64,000 nt of DNA from Pantoea deleyi (lineage in GTDB: Bacteria; Pseudomonadota; Gammaproteobacteria; Enterobacterales; Enterobacteriaceae): the NCBI RefSeq assembly GCF_022647325.1, contig NZ_CP071405.1, positions 2,914,001-2,978,000 of the forward strand, read 5' to 3'. Shown piece by piece: positions 50,063-58,435 of this stretch (its first letter is position 1; every line of letters begins with the position of its first letter). The position numbers and the translations under genes were made by a program. The notes beneath the pieces were generated by a model. It made no database searches, was not told the origin of the DNA, and saw only the letters and a program-made list of their open reading frames with translations.

Positions 50063-50290
50063 ATGCAGGTCGTCAGCTCGCTGCGCTCCGCCAAAAATCG
50101 CCATCGCGATTGCAAAGTGGTGCGCAGGAAAGGACGTGTTTACGTTATCTGTAAAACTAATCCACGTTTCAAAGCGGTGCAGGGAAGAAAAAAAAAGACG
50201 CTAGTGTGTGTCGTGATGACTGGCCGGGCTTGCCCGGCCTTTTTTATGCTTACTGCATGCTCTTCAGCATCGCATTCACGTTATGTTTAA
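50063..50290 (+). CDS. rpmJ2: Zinc-independent ribosomal protein L36 type B, 3' end altered by an A9 tract
   Basis: The first 40 residues are typical L36 type B (C-minus paralogue, YkgO in E. coli). After Q-G-R the sequence has nine A, which yields K-K-K-T and reads on for a further 31 residues to 50290. With eight A it would read G-R-K-K-R-R and stop at 50204, giving 46 residues, exactly the E. coli length. The extra 29 codons run over the gene's own terminator and the end of the opposite ABC gene, so the true product is probably 46 residues (end 50204). A sequencing error or slippage is likely. Confidence 0.8.
   Translation: MQVVSSLRSAKNRHRDCKVVRRKGRVYVICKTNPRFKAVQGRKKKTLVCVVMTGRACPAFFMLTACSSASHSRYV
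50222..50245 (+). terminator. Terminator of rpmE2-rpmJ2
   Basis: Stem GGCCGGGC/GCCCGGCC with a TT loop followed by six T, located 18 bases after the expected rpmJ2 stop. Confidence 0.85.
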
Positions 50291-51128
50291 AGGCGGCCTG
50301 ATAGGTTGCCGCCGGGCCTGAGGCCGTGGAGAGGGCTTCCGGATAAAGCTCGCCTCCCGGCTCCGCGCCGGTGGCACTGGCAATCTGCCTGACCAGCCGC
50401 GGATCGGTCTGGTTCTCGATAAAGTAGCGGGTAATGTGCTGCTGCTTCAGCTGAGTGATTAACCCCCCCACGTTGCTGGCGCTCGCCTCGGCTTCGGTGG
50501 AGAAGCCCACCGGTGCCAGGAATGTCACGCCATAGCGCTGGCCGAAGTAACCAAACGCATCATGGCTGGTGAGCACTTTCCGTTTATCGACCGGCACTCG
50601 CGCAAAAGCGGTTTTCGCCCAGCGATCCAGCGCCTGAAGCTGCTCTATGTAGTCCTCTCCACGCCGACGGATGTCCGGCGCGTCTTCAGGATCGGCTTTA
50701 ACCAGCGCATTCATCACGTTGGTCGCGTAGATCACGCCGTTCTGCATACTGTTCCAGGCGTGCGGATCGGTAATGGTTTTGCCCTCGTCCTCCATGCTGC
50801 GGGTGGTGACGCCCGCTGAAGCGACCACGGGCTGACCGCGATAACCGGAGGCGGTAACCAGCCGATCCATCCACCCTTCCAGGCCCAGTCCGCTGACAAA
50901 CACCAGGTCGGCCTTCGCCAGCGCCTCGCTGTCCTGCGGTGTGGGTTCAAAGGTGTGGGGATCGCCGTTCGGCCCCACCAGACTTTTAACTTTCACATGG
51001 TCGCCACCGACCTGCTTAACGATATCGCCCAGCACGGTAAAACTGGCGACGACATCCACCGTTTTTGCCATCGTCACAGGCGCGGCAAACAGCGCAGCAA
51101 GCGCCAGCGTCAGGGGTAATTTTTTCAT
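50250..51128 (-). CDS. Zinc-type ABC transporter substrate-binding protein (ZnuA/AztC-like)
   Basis: A 292-residue periplasmic binding protein of cluster A-I with a signal peptide ending near residue 21. Candidate zinc ligands His58 (D-P-H-T-F-E-P), His123 (D-P-H-A-W) and His189 (S-H-D-A-F) are present, and an acidic ligand near 242. It lacks the His-rich loop of E. coli ZnuA, so it is a second, distinct type. It is last in an operon with permease, ATPase and a tiny peptide gene, under a Zur box; manganese binding is less likely. Confidence 0.85.
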   Translation of the reverse strand: MKKLPLTLALAALFAAPVTMAKTVDVVASFTVLGDIVKQVGGDHVKVKSLVGPNGDPHTFEPTPQDSEALAKADLVFVSGLGLEGWMDRLVTASGYRGQPVVASAGVTTRSMEDEGKTITDPHAWNSMQNGVIYATNVMNALVKADPEDAPDIRRRGEDYIEQLQALDRWAKTAFARVPVDKRKVLTSHDAFGYFGQRYGVTFLAPVGFSTEAEASASNVGGLITQLKQQHITRYFIENQTDPRLVRQIASATGAEPGGELYPEALSTASGPAATYQAAFKHNVNAMLKSMQ

Positions 51129-51143
51129 AGCGTCCTCATAGAT

Positions 51144-51983
51144 TTAATGGCGGCGTAAAATTCCGCCGCACGGTCCTGTCAGAATGGAGAGAAAAAAGAG
51201 CATGGCGGCGCTCAGCACCACCGCGGGGCCGGCGGGCAGAGAGAAGTGCCAGGAGAGCATCAGCCCCGCCAGCGCCGACATCATGGCCATCACCATCGCG
51301 ATAAGCAGCATGGCGGCCAGATGACGGCTCCAGAAACGGGCGCTGGCGGCGGGCAGCATCATCAGCCCCACCGACATCAGGGTGCCCAGCACCTGAAAAC
51401 CGGCCACCAGATTCAGCACCACCAGCATTAAAAACAGACCATGAACCAGCGGGGCGCTCCACTTTCCCTGCGCCCGCAGGAAGTCACTGTCGAAAGCGTC
51501 AATCACCAGCGGCCGGTAGATGACGGCCAGCATAATCAGCGTAAAGGCCGCGATGCCGCCAACCAGCAGCAGCGCCGCGTTATCCACCGCCAGCAGCGAA
51601 CCGAACAGCACATGCAGCAGATCCACGCCAGAGCCACGCAGTGACACCAGCGTCACGCCCAGTGCCAGTGAACCGAGGTAGAACCCGGCAAAGCTGGCAT
51701 CCTCTTTCAGCGGTGTATAGCGGCTGACGGCGCCCGAGAGCAGCGCCACGGCTAAACCGGCGATCAGCCCTCCTACGCCCATGGCGACGAGTGACAGACC
51801 GGAGATCAGATAGCCGATGGCGGCGCCGGGCAGCACGGCGTGAGATAAGGCGTCGCCGATCAGACTCATGCGGCGCAGCGAGAGAAACACGCCGAGCGGG
51901 GTGGCACTGACAGCCAGCGCCAGGCAGGCGACCAGCGCGCGTCGCATAAAACCAAACTCGATAAAAGGCTGGATCAGGGTCAC
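51144..51983 (-). CDS. Zinc ABC transporter permease (ZnuB family)
   Basis: A 279-residue membrane protein with about eight helices, of the ABC-3 permease family. Early in it R-R-M-S-L-I-G-D-A-L-S-H-A-V-L-P-G (about 33-49) matches the family signature. Its start overlaps the ATPase stop by four bases (ATGA), so it is co-translated. Confidence 0.9.
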   Translation of the reverse strand: MTLIQPFIEFGFMRRALVACLALAVSATPLGVFLSLRRMSLIGDALSHAVLPGAAIGYLISGLSLVAMGVGGLIAGLAVALLSGAVSRYTPLKEDASFAGFYLGSLALGVTLVSLRGSGVDLLHVLFGSLLAVDNAALLLVGGIAAFTLIMLAVIYRPLVIDAFDSDFLRAQGKWSAPLVHGLFLMLVVLNLVAGFQVLGTLMSVGLMMLPAASARFWSRHLAAMLLIAMVMAMMSALAGLMLSWHFSLPAGPAVVLSAAMLFFLSILTGPCGGILRRH

Positions 51984-52648
51984 GGCGCCAGACTCCGCTG
52001 CAGGGAAAGAGGCGAGCAGCGCTCGCCGTTCTCATCTTCATCCATGGAAAGTACGCGGCTGAAATAGCGGGCCACCAGCGGGCGATCGTGCAGCACCACC
52101 AGCAGCGTGGTTCCCGCCCGCTGCTGCTGCTCCAGGATCGACATCAGCAACGTCACCGTCTGGCTGTCGATACCGTTAAACGGCTCATCCAGCAGCCAGA
52201 GTGCGCTGCGCTGCAGCATCAGCCGGGCAAACAGCACGCGCTGAAGCTGGCCACCTGACAGGGTGGCAGGCTGCGCCCCGGCAAAATCGCGCATCTGTAC
52301 CGCCTCCAGCACCTGCCAGATTTCCTGTCGCAGCAGCCGGTTGATACCGCCGAACCAGCCGCAGCGAGGCCAGCAGCCCATCGAGACCAGTTCAAAGACG
52401 GTCAGGGGGAAACGGGTTTCCAGTTCGGTACGCTGCGGCAACCAGCCAATCTCCCGCCGCGCGATCTGCAATTCGCAGCGCCCGGCAATCGGGGGCAGTA
52501 AACCTGCAATGGTTTTCAGCAGCGTCGATTTGCCGCTGCCGTTGGCGCCCACCAGGGCGGTCATCGAGCCTGCGGCGAGCTGGCCGCTGAGGGCCGGGGT
52601 CACGGCCTCGCCCTGATAGCCCGCCCGAAGCGAATCAAACCGGATCAT
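51980..52648 (-). CDS. Zinc ABC transporter ATP-binding protein (ZnuC family)
   Basis: A 222-residue ATPase with Walker A G-A-N-G-S-G-K-S-T (about 37-45), signature L-S-G-G-Q-L-Q-R and Walker B L-L-D-E-P. The start M-I-R-F-D-S at 52648 was chosen because the tiny upstream ORF ends there (ATGA overlap). It energises the permease at 51144. Confidence 0.9.
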   Translation of the reverse strand: MIRFDSLRAGYQGEAVTPALSGQLAAGSMTALVGANGSGKSTLLKTIAGLLPPIAGRCELQIARREIGWLPQRTELETRFPLTVFELVSMGCWPRCGWFGGINRLLRQEIWQVLEAVQMRDFAGAQPATLSGGQLQRVLFARLMLQRSALWLLDEPFNGIDSQTVTLLMSILEQQQRAGTTLLVVLHDRPLVARYFSRVLSMDEDENGERCSPLSLQRSLAP

Positions 52649-52728
52649 GCGCTGATCCCCCATTTCATCGCCACGGCCAGCAGCGCGATAACGAGCAGCG
52701 CGACGGCCAGCCGCCCGCCCAGTGACAT
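52645..52728 (-). CDS. 27-residue hydrophobic peptide, first gene of the zinc transporter operon
   Basis: The minus strand encodes a 27-residue peptide: M-S-L-G-G-R-L-A-V-A, then a run of Leu/Val/Ile/Ala, then M-K-W-G-I-S-A. It forms one membrane helix. Its TGA overlaps the ATPase ATG by four bases, and GGA lies seven bases upstream of its ATG. The Zur box stands 35 bases before it. It is too short for most gene finders. It may be a small transporter subunit or a coupling leader. Function unknown. Confidence 0.55.
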   Translation of the reverse strand: MSLGGRLAVALLVIALLAVAMKWGISA

Positions 52729-52762
52729 AAGTATTCCGCTCTGATGCATCACTTCACCAAAA

Positions 52763-52777
52763 TGTTATAACATAACA
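52763..52777. promoter_or_regulatory. Zur box of the ABC operon
   Basis: TGTTATAACATAACA, with six-base arms TGTTAT/ATAACA, matches the site before rpmE2 apart from its centre. It lies upstream of the tiny peptide gene and between it and the divergent gene at 52986. Confidence 0.8.
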
Positions 52778-52985
52778 ATTAAGATACCGGATGTTGTGCG
52801 CGGTTAAACGGGGGAATGTGTATCAAAAGATAAACAGGCTGGCGGGGTCGGGCAGACGCGAACCGGCAGAGCCGGCTCAGCAGCGCTGTCCCGCCGGGGA
52901 AACTGACGCTTTTGTGCTCAGCAGACTTGCAAACCCTTTGCAGAAAACCAATGATAGGTTATTAATGGTTTAAGGCGAGCCGGAT

Positions 52986-53339
52986 ATGCTGTCACGCATT
53001 GAATGCGATATTGCCGCAGGCGAAACAGACTGCGCAAAAATAGCTGAGATTGTTCAGCGGAATATTCTCAAAATAACCGATCTTCTGGTGGGCGATTTAC
53101 GCTGGTATTCACAAAATGCCCGGTTCGTTCCCGGCAGTTTAAAAATTATTTCTGTTGAATATCGGGATCTGAATAGTTTTAAATTACTTTACGATTTTGA
53201 CTGGAATTTATTTAGCCCCTGCCAGGATCTGAATGAAACTGTCACACAGTCGGAACAGGTAAACTTTCACATTAAGCCCGGTGCGCTTGAGTTTGATGTG
53301 ATCGACAATGCGCAACCCTCCCCCGGCGACGAATTGTAA
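52986..53339 (+). CDS. Unrecognised small protein between the Zur box and tomB
   Basis: A 117-residue acidic soluble protein without signal peptide or membrane helix. It contains I-L-K-I-T-D-L-L-V-G-D-L-R-W-Y near residues 27-41. No family recognised. It is AT-richer than its neighbours. GGCGAG precedes the ATG. Position is at the E. coli hha-acrB interval, so lineage-specific. Confidence 0.5.
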   Translation: MLSRIECDIAAGETDCAKIAEIVQRNILKITDLLVGDLRWYSQNARFVPGSLKIISVEYRDLNSFKLLYDFDWNLFSPCQDLNETVTQSEQVNFHIKPGALEFDVIDNAQPSPGDEL

Positions 53340-53486
53340 TATTTAGTAATGGAGGTGAGCAGAACTAATGGTTTTACACTATCTTTAAGGTGTCCCGTTT
53401 AATAACAGCCCCGATAATTGCTTCCTGGCCGCGTTATCCTATCTCGCCGCCCTGCGGCAACTGTGCTAGCTATGGAGGGGAAAAAG

Positions 53487-53864
53487 ATGGACGAATACTC
53501 ACCGAAACGGCATGATATTGCCCAGCTTAAATACCTGTGTGAGAGTCTGTTTGACGACAGCATGGCATCATTAACTGACAGCCATCACGGCTGGGTAAAT
53601 GATCCCACTTCCGAAAGCAATCTGCAGCTTAATGATTTGATTGAGCATATCGCCTCTTTCACCATGAATTACAAAATCAAGCACGTTGAAGATGAAGCGC
53701 TGATTTCGCAAATCGATGAATATCTTGACGATACTTTTATGCTATTCAGCAACTATGGTGTCACAAGTCCGGATCTTCAGCGGTGGCAACGTTCAGCGAA
53801 ACGCTTATTTAATCTGTTCACTGAAGAGTGCGCTTTTCTCCAGCAGCCAAGCCATTCATTATAG
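53487..53864 (+). CDS. tomB: Antitoxin / biofilm modulator TomB (YbaJ)
   Basis: A 125-residue acidic protein matching E. coli TomB (M-D-E-Y-S-P-K-R-H-D-I-A-Q-L-K near the start). It attenuates the toxic effect of Hha by oxidising its Cys. GGAGGGG precedes the ATG. It overlaps nothing; hha follows after 24 bases, forming the hha-tomB pair. Confidence 0.95.
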   Translation: MDEYSPKRHDIAQLKYLCESLFDDSMASLTDSHHGWVNDPTSESNLQLNDLIEHIASFTMNYKIKHVEDEALISQIDEYLDDTFMLFSNYGVTSPDLQRWQRSAKRLFNLFTEECAFLQQPSHSL

Positions 53865-53888
53865 TACTGACATGAGAACGGTTTATTT

Positions 53889-54104
53889 ATGAACAAAACC
53901 CTGACAAAAACCGATTATTTGATGCGGCTGCGACGCTGCCGCTCGCTGGATACCCTGGAAAGGGTGATTGAAAAGAATAAGTATGAATTACCGGAAGCGG
54001 AATTAGCCATATTCTATTCGGCGGCTGACCATCGTCTGGCGGAACTGACGATGAACAAGCTCTACGATAAAGTGCCGGGTTCAGTGTGGAAATTTGTCCG
54101 TTAA
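53889..54104 (+). CDS. hha: Haemolysin expression modulator Hha
   Basis: A 71-residue H-NS partner. It matches E. coli Hha ([20 protein letters not shown]), with the conserved Cys18-type residue. With H-NS it silences AT-rich and horizontally acquired genes. Second in the tomB-hha operon. Confidence 0.97.
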   Translation: MNKTLTKTDYLMRLRRCRSLDTLERVIEKNKYELPEAELAIFYSAADHRLAELTMNKLYDKVPGSVWKFVR

Positions 54105-54227
54105 TCTAATCGTTTATTGCTAAGTTTTACCCTGTTCAGTACCAGACATTCCTGCCTGCCGGCAAAGGATCGGCCCGGGCGGGTTTTGCCTGTCTGCGAT
54201 TCATGGGAGGTTTTCAGGGGGGAAAAT

Positions 54228-54340
54228 GGTGGGGGCCCTGCCAGCTACATCCCGGCACACGCGTCACCTGCTGCGGCTGCTTCCTTCCGGATCTGACCGA
54301 GTTCACAAGCTAGCATTGCGGGAGAACCAACAGGGCCCCC
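54228..54340 (-). ncRNA. ffs: 4.5S RNA of the signal recognition particle
   Basis: On the minus strand, about 113 nt starting GGGGGCCCTGTTGG and ending GGGCCCCCACC. The SRP domain with GGAA tetraloop and GGAAGCAGCC is intact, and the ends pair into the long closing stem. A run ATTTT follows. It binds Ffh and is essential in E. coli. Same position beside atl as in E. coli. Confidence 0.97.
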
Positions 54341-54508
54341 ATTGACAAGCCCTCTTTACGAGAGCGGGGGCATTATCTGGGAAGGAGGGGGCAATTGCAA
54401 GCCTCGACGGGACAACCGTTGTTTTCTTGAACAACCCTTGCCGGAACGCGTTCAGCGCTCCTTCCCCCGTGCTAATATTAAGACCCTTTTTCCTGATGAA
54501 CGCAGCAG

Positions 54509-54820
54509 ATGGATCAGCCTGACACTTTTCAGCACCGCATCTGGCAGATTGTTGCCGCAATTCCGTATGGCCGCGTTGCCACCTATGGCGATGTTGCCCT
54601 GCTGGCCGGTTCTCCGCGCGCAGCACGTCAGGTCGGCGGCGTGCTGAGCCGTCTGCCCGCAGACACCACCCTGCCCTGGCATCGCGTCGTTAACCGGCAC
54701 GGCACCCTTTCACTGCAGGGGGATCGTCTGTTGCGGCAGCGGGATGCGCTGGCGGCGGAAGGTATTGAGATCGCGGATAACGGCCAGCTCGATCTGGCGG
54801 CCTGGCGCTGGCAGTTTTAG
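54509..54820 (+). CDS. atl: Alkyltransferase-like protein (YbaZ)
   Basis: A 103-residue homologue of O6-alkylguanine DNA alkyltransferase in which the active Cys is Trp (P-W-H-R-V, Trp57). So it binds alkylated guanine and flags it for nucleotide excision repair, without transferring the group. Length matches E. coli Atl. Confidence 0.95.
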   Translation: MDQPDTFQHRIWQIVAAIPYGRVATYGDVALLAGSPRAARQVGGVLSRLPADTTLPWHRVVNRHGTLSLQGDRLLRQRDALAAEGIEIADNGQLDLAAWRWQF

Positions 54821-54829
54821 CGGAAAAGA

Positions 54830-54848
54830 GGGGCGACAGCGTCGCCCC
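54830..54848 (-). terminator. Terminator of ybaY
   Basis: Stem GGGGCGAC/GTCGCCCC with a three-base loop; read leftwards it is followed by TCTTTTCC. It lies between the converging atl and ybaY. Confidence 0.7.
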
Positions 54849-54857
54849 GAAACAGAC

Positions 54858-55415
54858 TTAAATGTGGGTCGGTGCCGGAACCGCAGCGGATGGCGTCACC
54901 ATCGTCGGTGAGGTGGAAGGCACGGTGGTCGCCGCGCCTGGCTGGGTCGGCATCGCCATAGACGGAACCGGAACCAGCAGCAGCTCAGCTTTGGTGCCGC
55001 CCTGATTGATCACCGGCTTCACGCCTTCGGTGACAAAGGCCAGCTTGCCGTCGATGGCGATCGCCGCGCTTAACAGAATGCGGGCGTTGGGCTGAATATC
55101 GGCCGGGTTAAACGGCAGAACGAACTGGAACGGAGCCTGTTTGCCTTCGGTGCGCACGACGCGCTGTGACAGCACTTTTGACGGCGCATCGGCCATCGAC
55201 GCATCAGACAGCGTTACGGTTAACACGGCATCCGGCGGCAGCGCAATGCGCTGACGGATGAAGATTGAGCCACTGACGTTCGGCTGCGCAATCGCCGTCG
55301 TCTGGCCTGCCACGGCTGACCCCAGCGTCGGCGTTGGCACAGGTTTACTTTTATCGGCGCATCCCGCAACAGCAACCGCCATAACTACTCCACTGAACAC
55401 ATGCCTGAGTTTCAT
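54858..55415 (-). CDS. ybaY: YscW-like lipoprotein YbaY
   Basis: A 185-residue lipoprotein. Signal peptide with lipobox V-A-G-C (Cys19), followed by a beta-rich YscW-type domain (I-F-I-R-Q-R-I-A-L-P-P-D-A-V-L-T-V-T-L) and a Pro/Thr/Ala-rich low-complexity tail (about 150-185). The ATG at 55415 was chosen because GGAG lies nine bases upstream. Function unknown; family relatives assist outer membrane secretins. Confidence 0.9.
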   Translation of the reverse strand: MKLRHVFSGVVMAVAVAGCADKSKPVPTPTLGSAVAGQTTAIAQPNVSGSIFIRQRIALPPDAVLTVTLSDASMADAPSKVLSQRVVRTEGKQAPFQFVLPFNPADIQPNARILLSAAIAIDGKLAFVTEGVKPVINQGGTKAELLLVPVPSMAMPTQPGAATTVPSTSPTMVTPSAAVPAPTHI

Positions 55416-55605
55416 TGATGTCGTCTCCATTTGATCAAAATGATTATCGGCAGCGAATCCTGCTTACAGCGCTTCACTCGCCGTATGTCCTTAATGTTGG
55501 CACAAAAATGAGATTTTGCCTGGCACAGGCAAAGCGGAAAGTCTGATTGACGTTAACTGGTCCGATCTTTCACACTGAGCAGGTCACTACATTGAGGAAT
55601 GCGCC

Positions 55606-56469
55606 ATGAGTCAGGCACTGCAAAATCTGCTGAATTTATTGAATCTGGAAAAACTGGAAGAGGGTTTATATCGCGGCCAGAGCGAAGATCTGGGGCTGCG
55701 CCAGGTCTTTGGCGGTCAGGTAGTGGGTCAGGCGCTGTATGCCGCAAAGCAGACCGTCGCAGAAGATCGCACCGTTCACTCTTTTCACAGCTACTTTTTG
55801 CGGCCTGGCGACAGTCAGAAAGCGATTATTTACGATGTGGAAACCCTGCGCGATGGCAAAAGCTTCAGCGCCCGGCGCGTCAGTGCCATTCAGAACGGGC
55901 AGCCGATTTTCTATATGACCGCCTCTTTCCAGTCACCGGAACAGGGATTTGAACATCAGAACCCGATGCCGCAGGTGGCCGGCCCTGAAAATCTGTTAAC
56001 CGAGCAGGCGATGGCGCAAAAGATGGCCCATCTGCTGCCCGAAAAACTGCGCGAAAAGTTTATTGCCGAACGCCCGCTGGAGATCCGTCCGGTGCAGATC
56101 CACAACCCGCTGCGGGGACATGTGGATAAGCCTGAGCGTCAGGTCTGGATCCGGGCCACCGGGCCGCTGCCCGCCGACCTGCGTATCCATCAGTATCTGC
56201 TCGGCTACGCCTCAGATCTTAACTTCCTGCCGGTTGCCCTGCAGCCGCACGGCAAAGGCTTTCTGGAGCCGGATATGCAGGTTGCGACGATCGACCACTC
56301 GATGTGGTTCCATCGCCCGTTCGACTTCACCGAATGGCTGCTCTACAGCGTGGTCAGTACCTCGGCGTCTGGCGCGCGCGGCTTCGTCCGCGGTGAGTTT
56401 TATAATCAGCAGGGTGTGCTGGTGGCATCAACCGTTCAGGAAGGGGTGATGCGTCAGCGCAGCGAATAA
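55606..56469 (+). CDS. tesB: Acyl-CoA thioesterase II
   Basis: A 287-residue double hotdog-fold enzyme releasing fatty acids from medium and long acyl-Co[10 protein letters not shown] near 36-44 and [11 protein letters not shown] (catalytic Asp) near 227-236 are conserved. Monocistronic, convergent with amtB. Confidence 0.97.
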   Translation: MSQALQNLLNLLNLEKLEEGLYRGQSEDLGLRQVFGGQVVGQALYAAKQTVAEDRTVHSFHSYFLRPGDSQKAIIYDVETLRDGKSFSARRVSAIQNGQPIFYMTASFQSPEQGFEHQNPMPQVAGPENLLTEQAMAQKMAHLLPEKLREKFIAERPLEIRPVQIHNPLRGHVDKPERQVWIRATGPLPADLRIHQYLLGYASDLNFLPVALQPHGKGFLEPDMQVATIDHSMWFHRPFDFTEWLLYSVVSTSASGARGFVRGEFYNQQGVLVASTVQEGVMRQRSE

Positions 56470-56475
56470 AAAAAA

Positions 56476-56495
56476 GGGGGCGATTGCTCGCCCCC
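56476..56495. terminator. Bidirectional terminator between tesB and amtB
   Basis: Stem GGGGGCGA/TCGCCCCC with a TTGC loop, flanked by A8 on the left (T run for amtB) and by CGATTCTTTTT on the right. Confidence 0.85.
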
Positions 56496-56518
56496 CGATT
56501 CTTTTTACTGCCCGACGA

Positions 56519-57805
56519 TTACTGGTTGTAAGCGTTCTCGCCGTGGCTGTTCACATCCAGACCTTCGCGTTCATGCTCTTCCGGCACGCGCAGGCCGACA
56601 ATCAGATCCGCCAGCTTGAAGCCGATGAAGGCAACGACACCCGACCAGACAATGGTGATGCCCACGCTGAAGATCTGCACCCACACCTGATGGCCCATAG
56701 TGACGCCCTGAGCATAACCCACGCCGCCCAGTGAAGAGGAAGCGAACACCCCGGTCAGGATACAGCCCACGATGCCGCACACGCCATGCACGCCGAACAC
56801 ATCGCAGGGATCGTCCACGCGCAGCCATTTTTTCAGGGTGGTAACACCCCACAGTCCCGCCAGACCACCGGCCAGGCCGATGATTAACGCGCCGCCGACA
56901 CCCACGTAACCACAGGCTGGGGTAATCGCAACCAGTCCGGCAATAAAGCCAGAACAGGCACCCAGCAGTGAAGGTTTACCGCGCACCGCCCACTCGCCAA
57001 AGGTCCATGACAGTACAGCACCCGCGGTTGCCACAACGGTATTCAGGAAGGCCAGCGCCGCGATTTCGTTCGCTGCAGATGCGGAACCGGCGTTGAAGCC
57101 GAACCAGCCGACATAGAGAATGGCCGTGCCGGTAAAGACCATCGGCAGGTTGTGCGGTTTAAAGGCTTCTTTACCAAAACCGGCACGTTTGCCCACCAGG
57201 TAAGCCCCTACCAGGCCTGCTACCGCGGCGTTAATGTGTACGACAGTACCGCCAGCGAAGTCCAGAGCGCCATCCTGCGCCAGGAAACCGCCCGCCCAGA
57301 CCATGTGTGCGATAGGCAGATAAGAGAGCGTCAGCCAGACGCCGACAAAAATCAGCACCGCAGAGAAGCGGATACGCTCGGCGATGGCACCCACAATCAG
57401 CCCCACGGTGATACAGGCAAAGGAGGCCTGGAACGCTACGTGGATATACTGATAGAAACTGCCCATCACGGCGGTGAGCTGAATGTTTTTCAGCATCGCC
57501 CAGCCAAAGCCGCCGAAAAAGGCGTTGCCTTCGCTGAAGGCCAGCGAGTAGCCGTAAACCACCCACAGCACGCAGACCAGTGAGAAGGTGACCGCAACCT
57601 GAGTCAGCATCGACAGCACGTTTTTGCCACGGATCAGGCCGCCGTAAAAGAGTGCAATTCCTGGAATTGACATAAAGAGCACCAGCGCGGTGCAAATCAT
57701 CATAAATGCGTTATCAGCCTTGTCCGCAACGGCCGGCGCGGCCATCGCGAGTGAGGGTAACAGTGCCAGGCTGGTGAGGCCCAACTTCGCTAACATTTTA
57801 TTCAT
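56519..57805 (-). CDS. amtB: Ammonium channel AmtB
   Basis: A 428-residue trimeric channel with a signal peptide (cleaved near A-M-A-A-P) and 11 helices. The twin-His pore residues are in V-V-H-I-N-A and G-V-H-G-V-C-G. Closed by GlnK when nitrogen is plentiful. It lies 34 bases after glnK, the classic operon. Confidence 0.98.
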   Translation of the reverse strand: MNKMLAKLGLTSLALLPSLAMAAPAVADKADNAFMMICTALVLFMSIPGIALFYGGLIRGKNVLSMLTQVAVTFSLVCVLWVVYGYSLAFSEGNAFFGGFGWAMLKNIQLTAVMGSFYQYIHVAFQASFACITVGLIVGAIAERIRFSAVLIFVGVWLTLSYLPIAHMVWAGGFLAQDGALDFAGGTVVHINAAVAGLVGAYLVGKRAGFGKEAFKPHNLPMVFTGTAILYVGWFGFNAGSASAANEIAALAFLNTVVATAGAVLSWTFGEWAVRGKPSLLGACSGFIAGLVAITPACGYVGVGGALIIGLAGGLAGLWGVTTLKKWLRVDDPCDVFGVHGVCGIVGCILTGVFASSSLGGVGYAQGVTMGHQVWVQIFSVGITIVWSGVVAFIGFKLADLIVGLRVPEEHEREGLDVNSHGENAYNQ

Positions 57806-57839
57806 TTTTATCCCATCCCATCACAGTACTGAGTCGTAA

Positions 57840-58178
57840 TTACAGAGCGGCTTCGTCGGTTTCGCCGGTACGAATACGGATAACGCGCTGCAGTTCAGCC
57901 ACGAAAATTTTACCGTCGCCAATTTTGCCGGTGTAAGCTGCTTTACTGATGACATCCACCACTTCGTCTAACTGATCGTCGGCAATCGCGATATCAATCT
58001 TGACCTTAGGCAGAAAGTTCACGCTGTATTCTGCGCCGCGATAAAGCTCTGCATGGCCCTTCTGACGGCCAAATCCTTTCACTTCGGAGACGGTCAGCCC
58101 CTGAATGCCGATAGAGGATAAAGCTTCACGCACATCCTCCAGCTTGAATGGCTTAATTACGACGGTAACCAGCTTCAT
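57840..58178 (-). CDS. glnK: Nitrogen regulatory PII protein GlnK
   Basis: A 112-residue PII trimer subunit. The T-loop uridylylation Tyr51 is in Y-R-G-A-E-Y-S-V-N-F, and K-I-G-D-G-K-I-F near the C terminus is the PII signature. It senses glutamine, 2-oxoglutarate and ATP/ADP and blocks AmtB. Upstream longer frame was rejected; ATG at 58178 fits the family. Confidence 0.98.
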   Translation of the reverse strand: MKLVTVVIKPFKLEDVREALSSIGIQGLTVSEVKGFGRQKGHAELYRGAEYSVNFLPKVKIDIAIADDQLDEVVDVISKAAYTGKIGDGKIFVAELQRVIRIRTGETDEAAL

Positions 58179-58231
58179 TGGATCCCCTCCAGCGAGTAAA
58201 TAGGTAACGTTTACGGACACGCAGGGATACA

Positions 58232-58247
58232 AGCAAAGCCTGTGCCA
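58232..58247 (-). promoter_or_regulatory. Sigma-54 promoter of glnK-amtB
   Basis: On the minus strand TGGCACAGGCTTTGCT matches the sigma-54 consensus (TGGCAC-N5-TTGCW) exactly, with the -24 GG at 58246-58245 and the -12 GC within 58234-58233. The glnK start is 54 bases downstream. Confidence 0.93.
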
Positions 58248-58354
58248 GAGTGTAAAACCGGCACAAATCAGTGAGTCAGACGAGACGCGGCAAGGGATGG
58301 GTTGGTGCGCCGCCTGAACAGGCACGCAGTATGACGGGGATCACAGTCGCGGAG

Positions 58355-58393
58355 TGCACTCCTTTGGTGCTTCAGGCGTCAAAGGAGTGCATT
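58355..58393. promoter_or_regulatory. NtrC binding sites upstream of glnK
   Basis: TGCACTCCTTTGGTGC (58355-58370) fits the NtrC palindrome (TGCAC...GGTGCA). On the minus strand TGCACTCCTTTGACGC at about 58378-58393 is a second, weaker copy. They lie about 110-145 bases before the -24 box, the usual distance for an enhancer. Confidence 0.75.
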
Positions 58394-58435
58394 TGTACAG
58401 ATTAGTCTGATAAAAGTGCGCAAAAAAGGTGCAAC

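Noticed and set aside
52791..52973. A 60-codon plus-strand frame after the Zur box
   Set aside because: No ribosome site or protein-like composition; more likely promoter and leader DNA.
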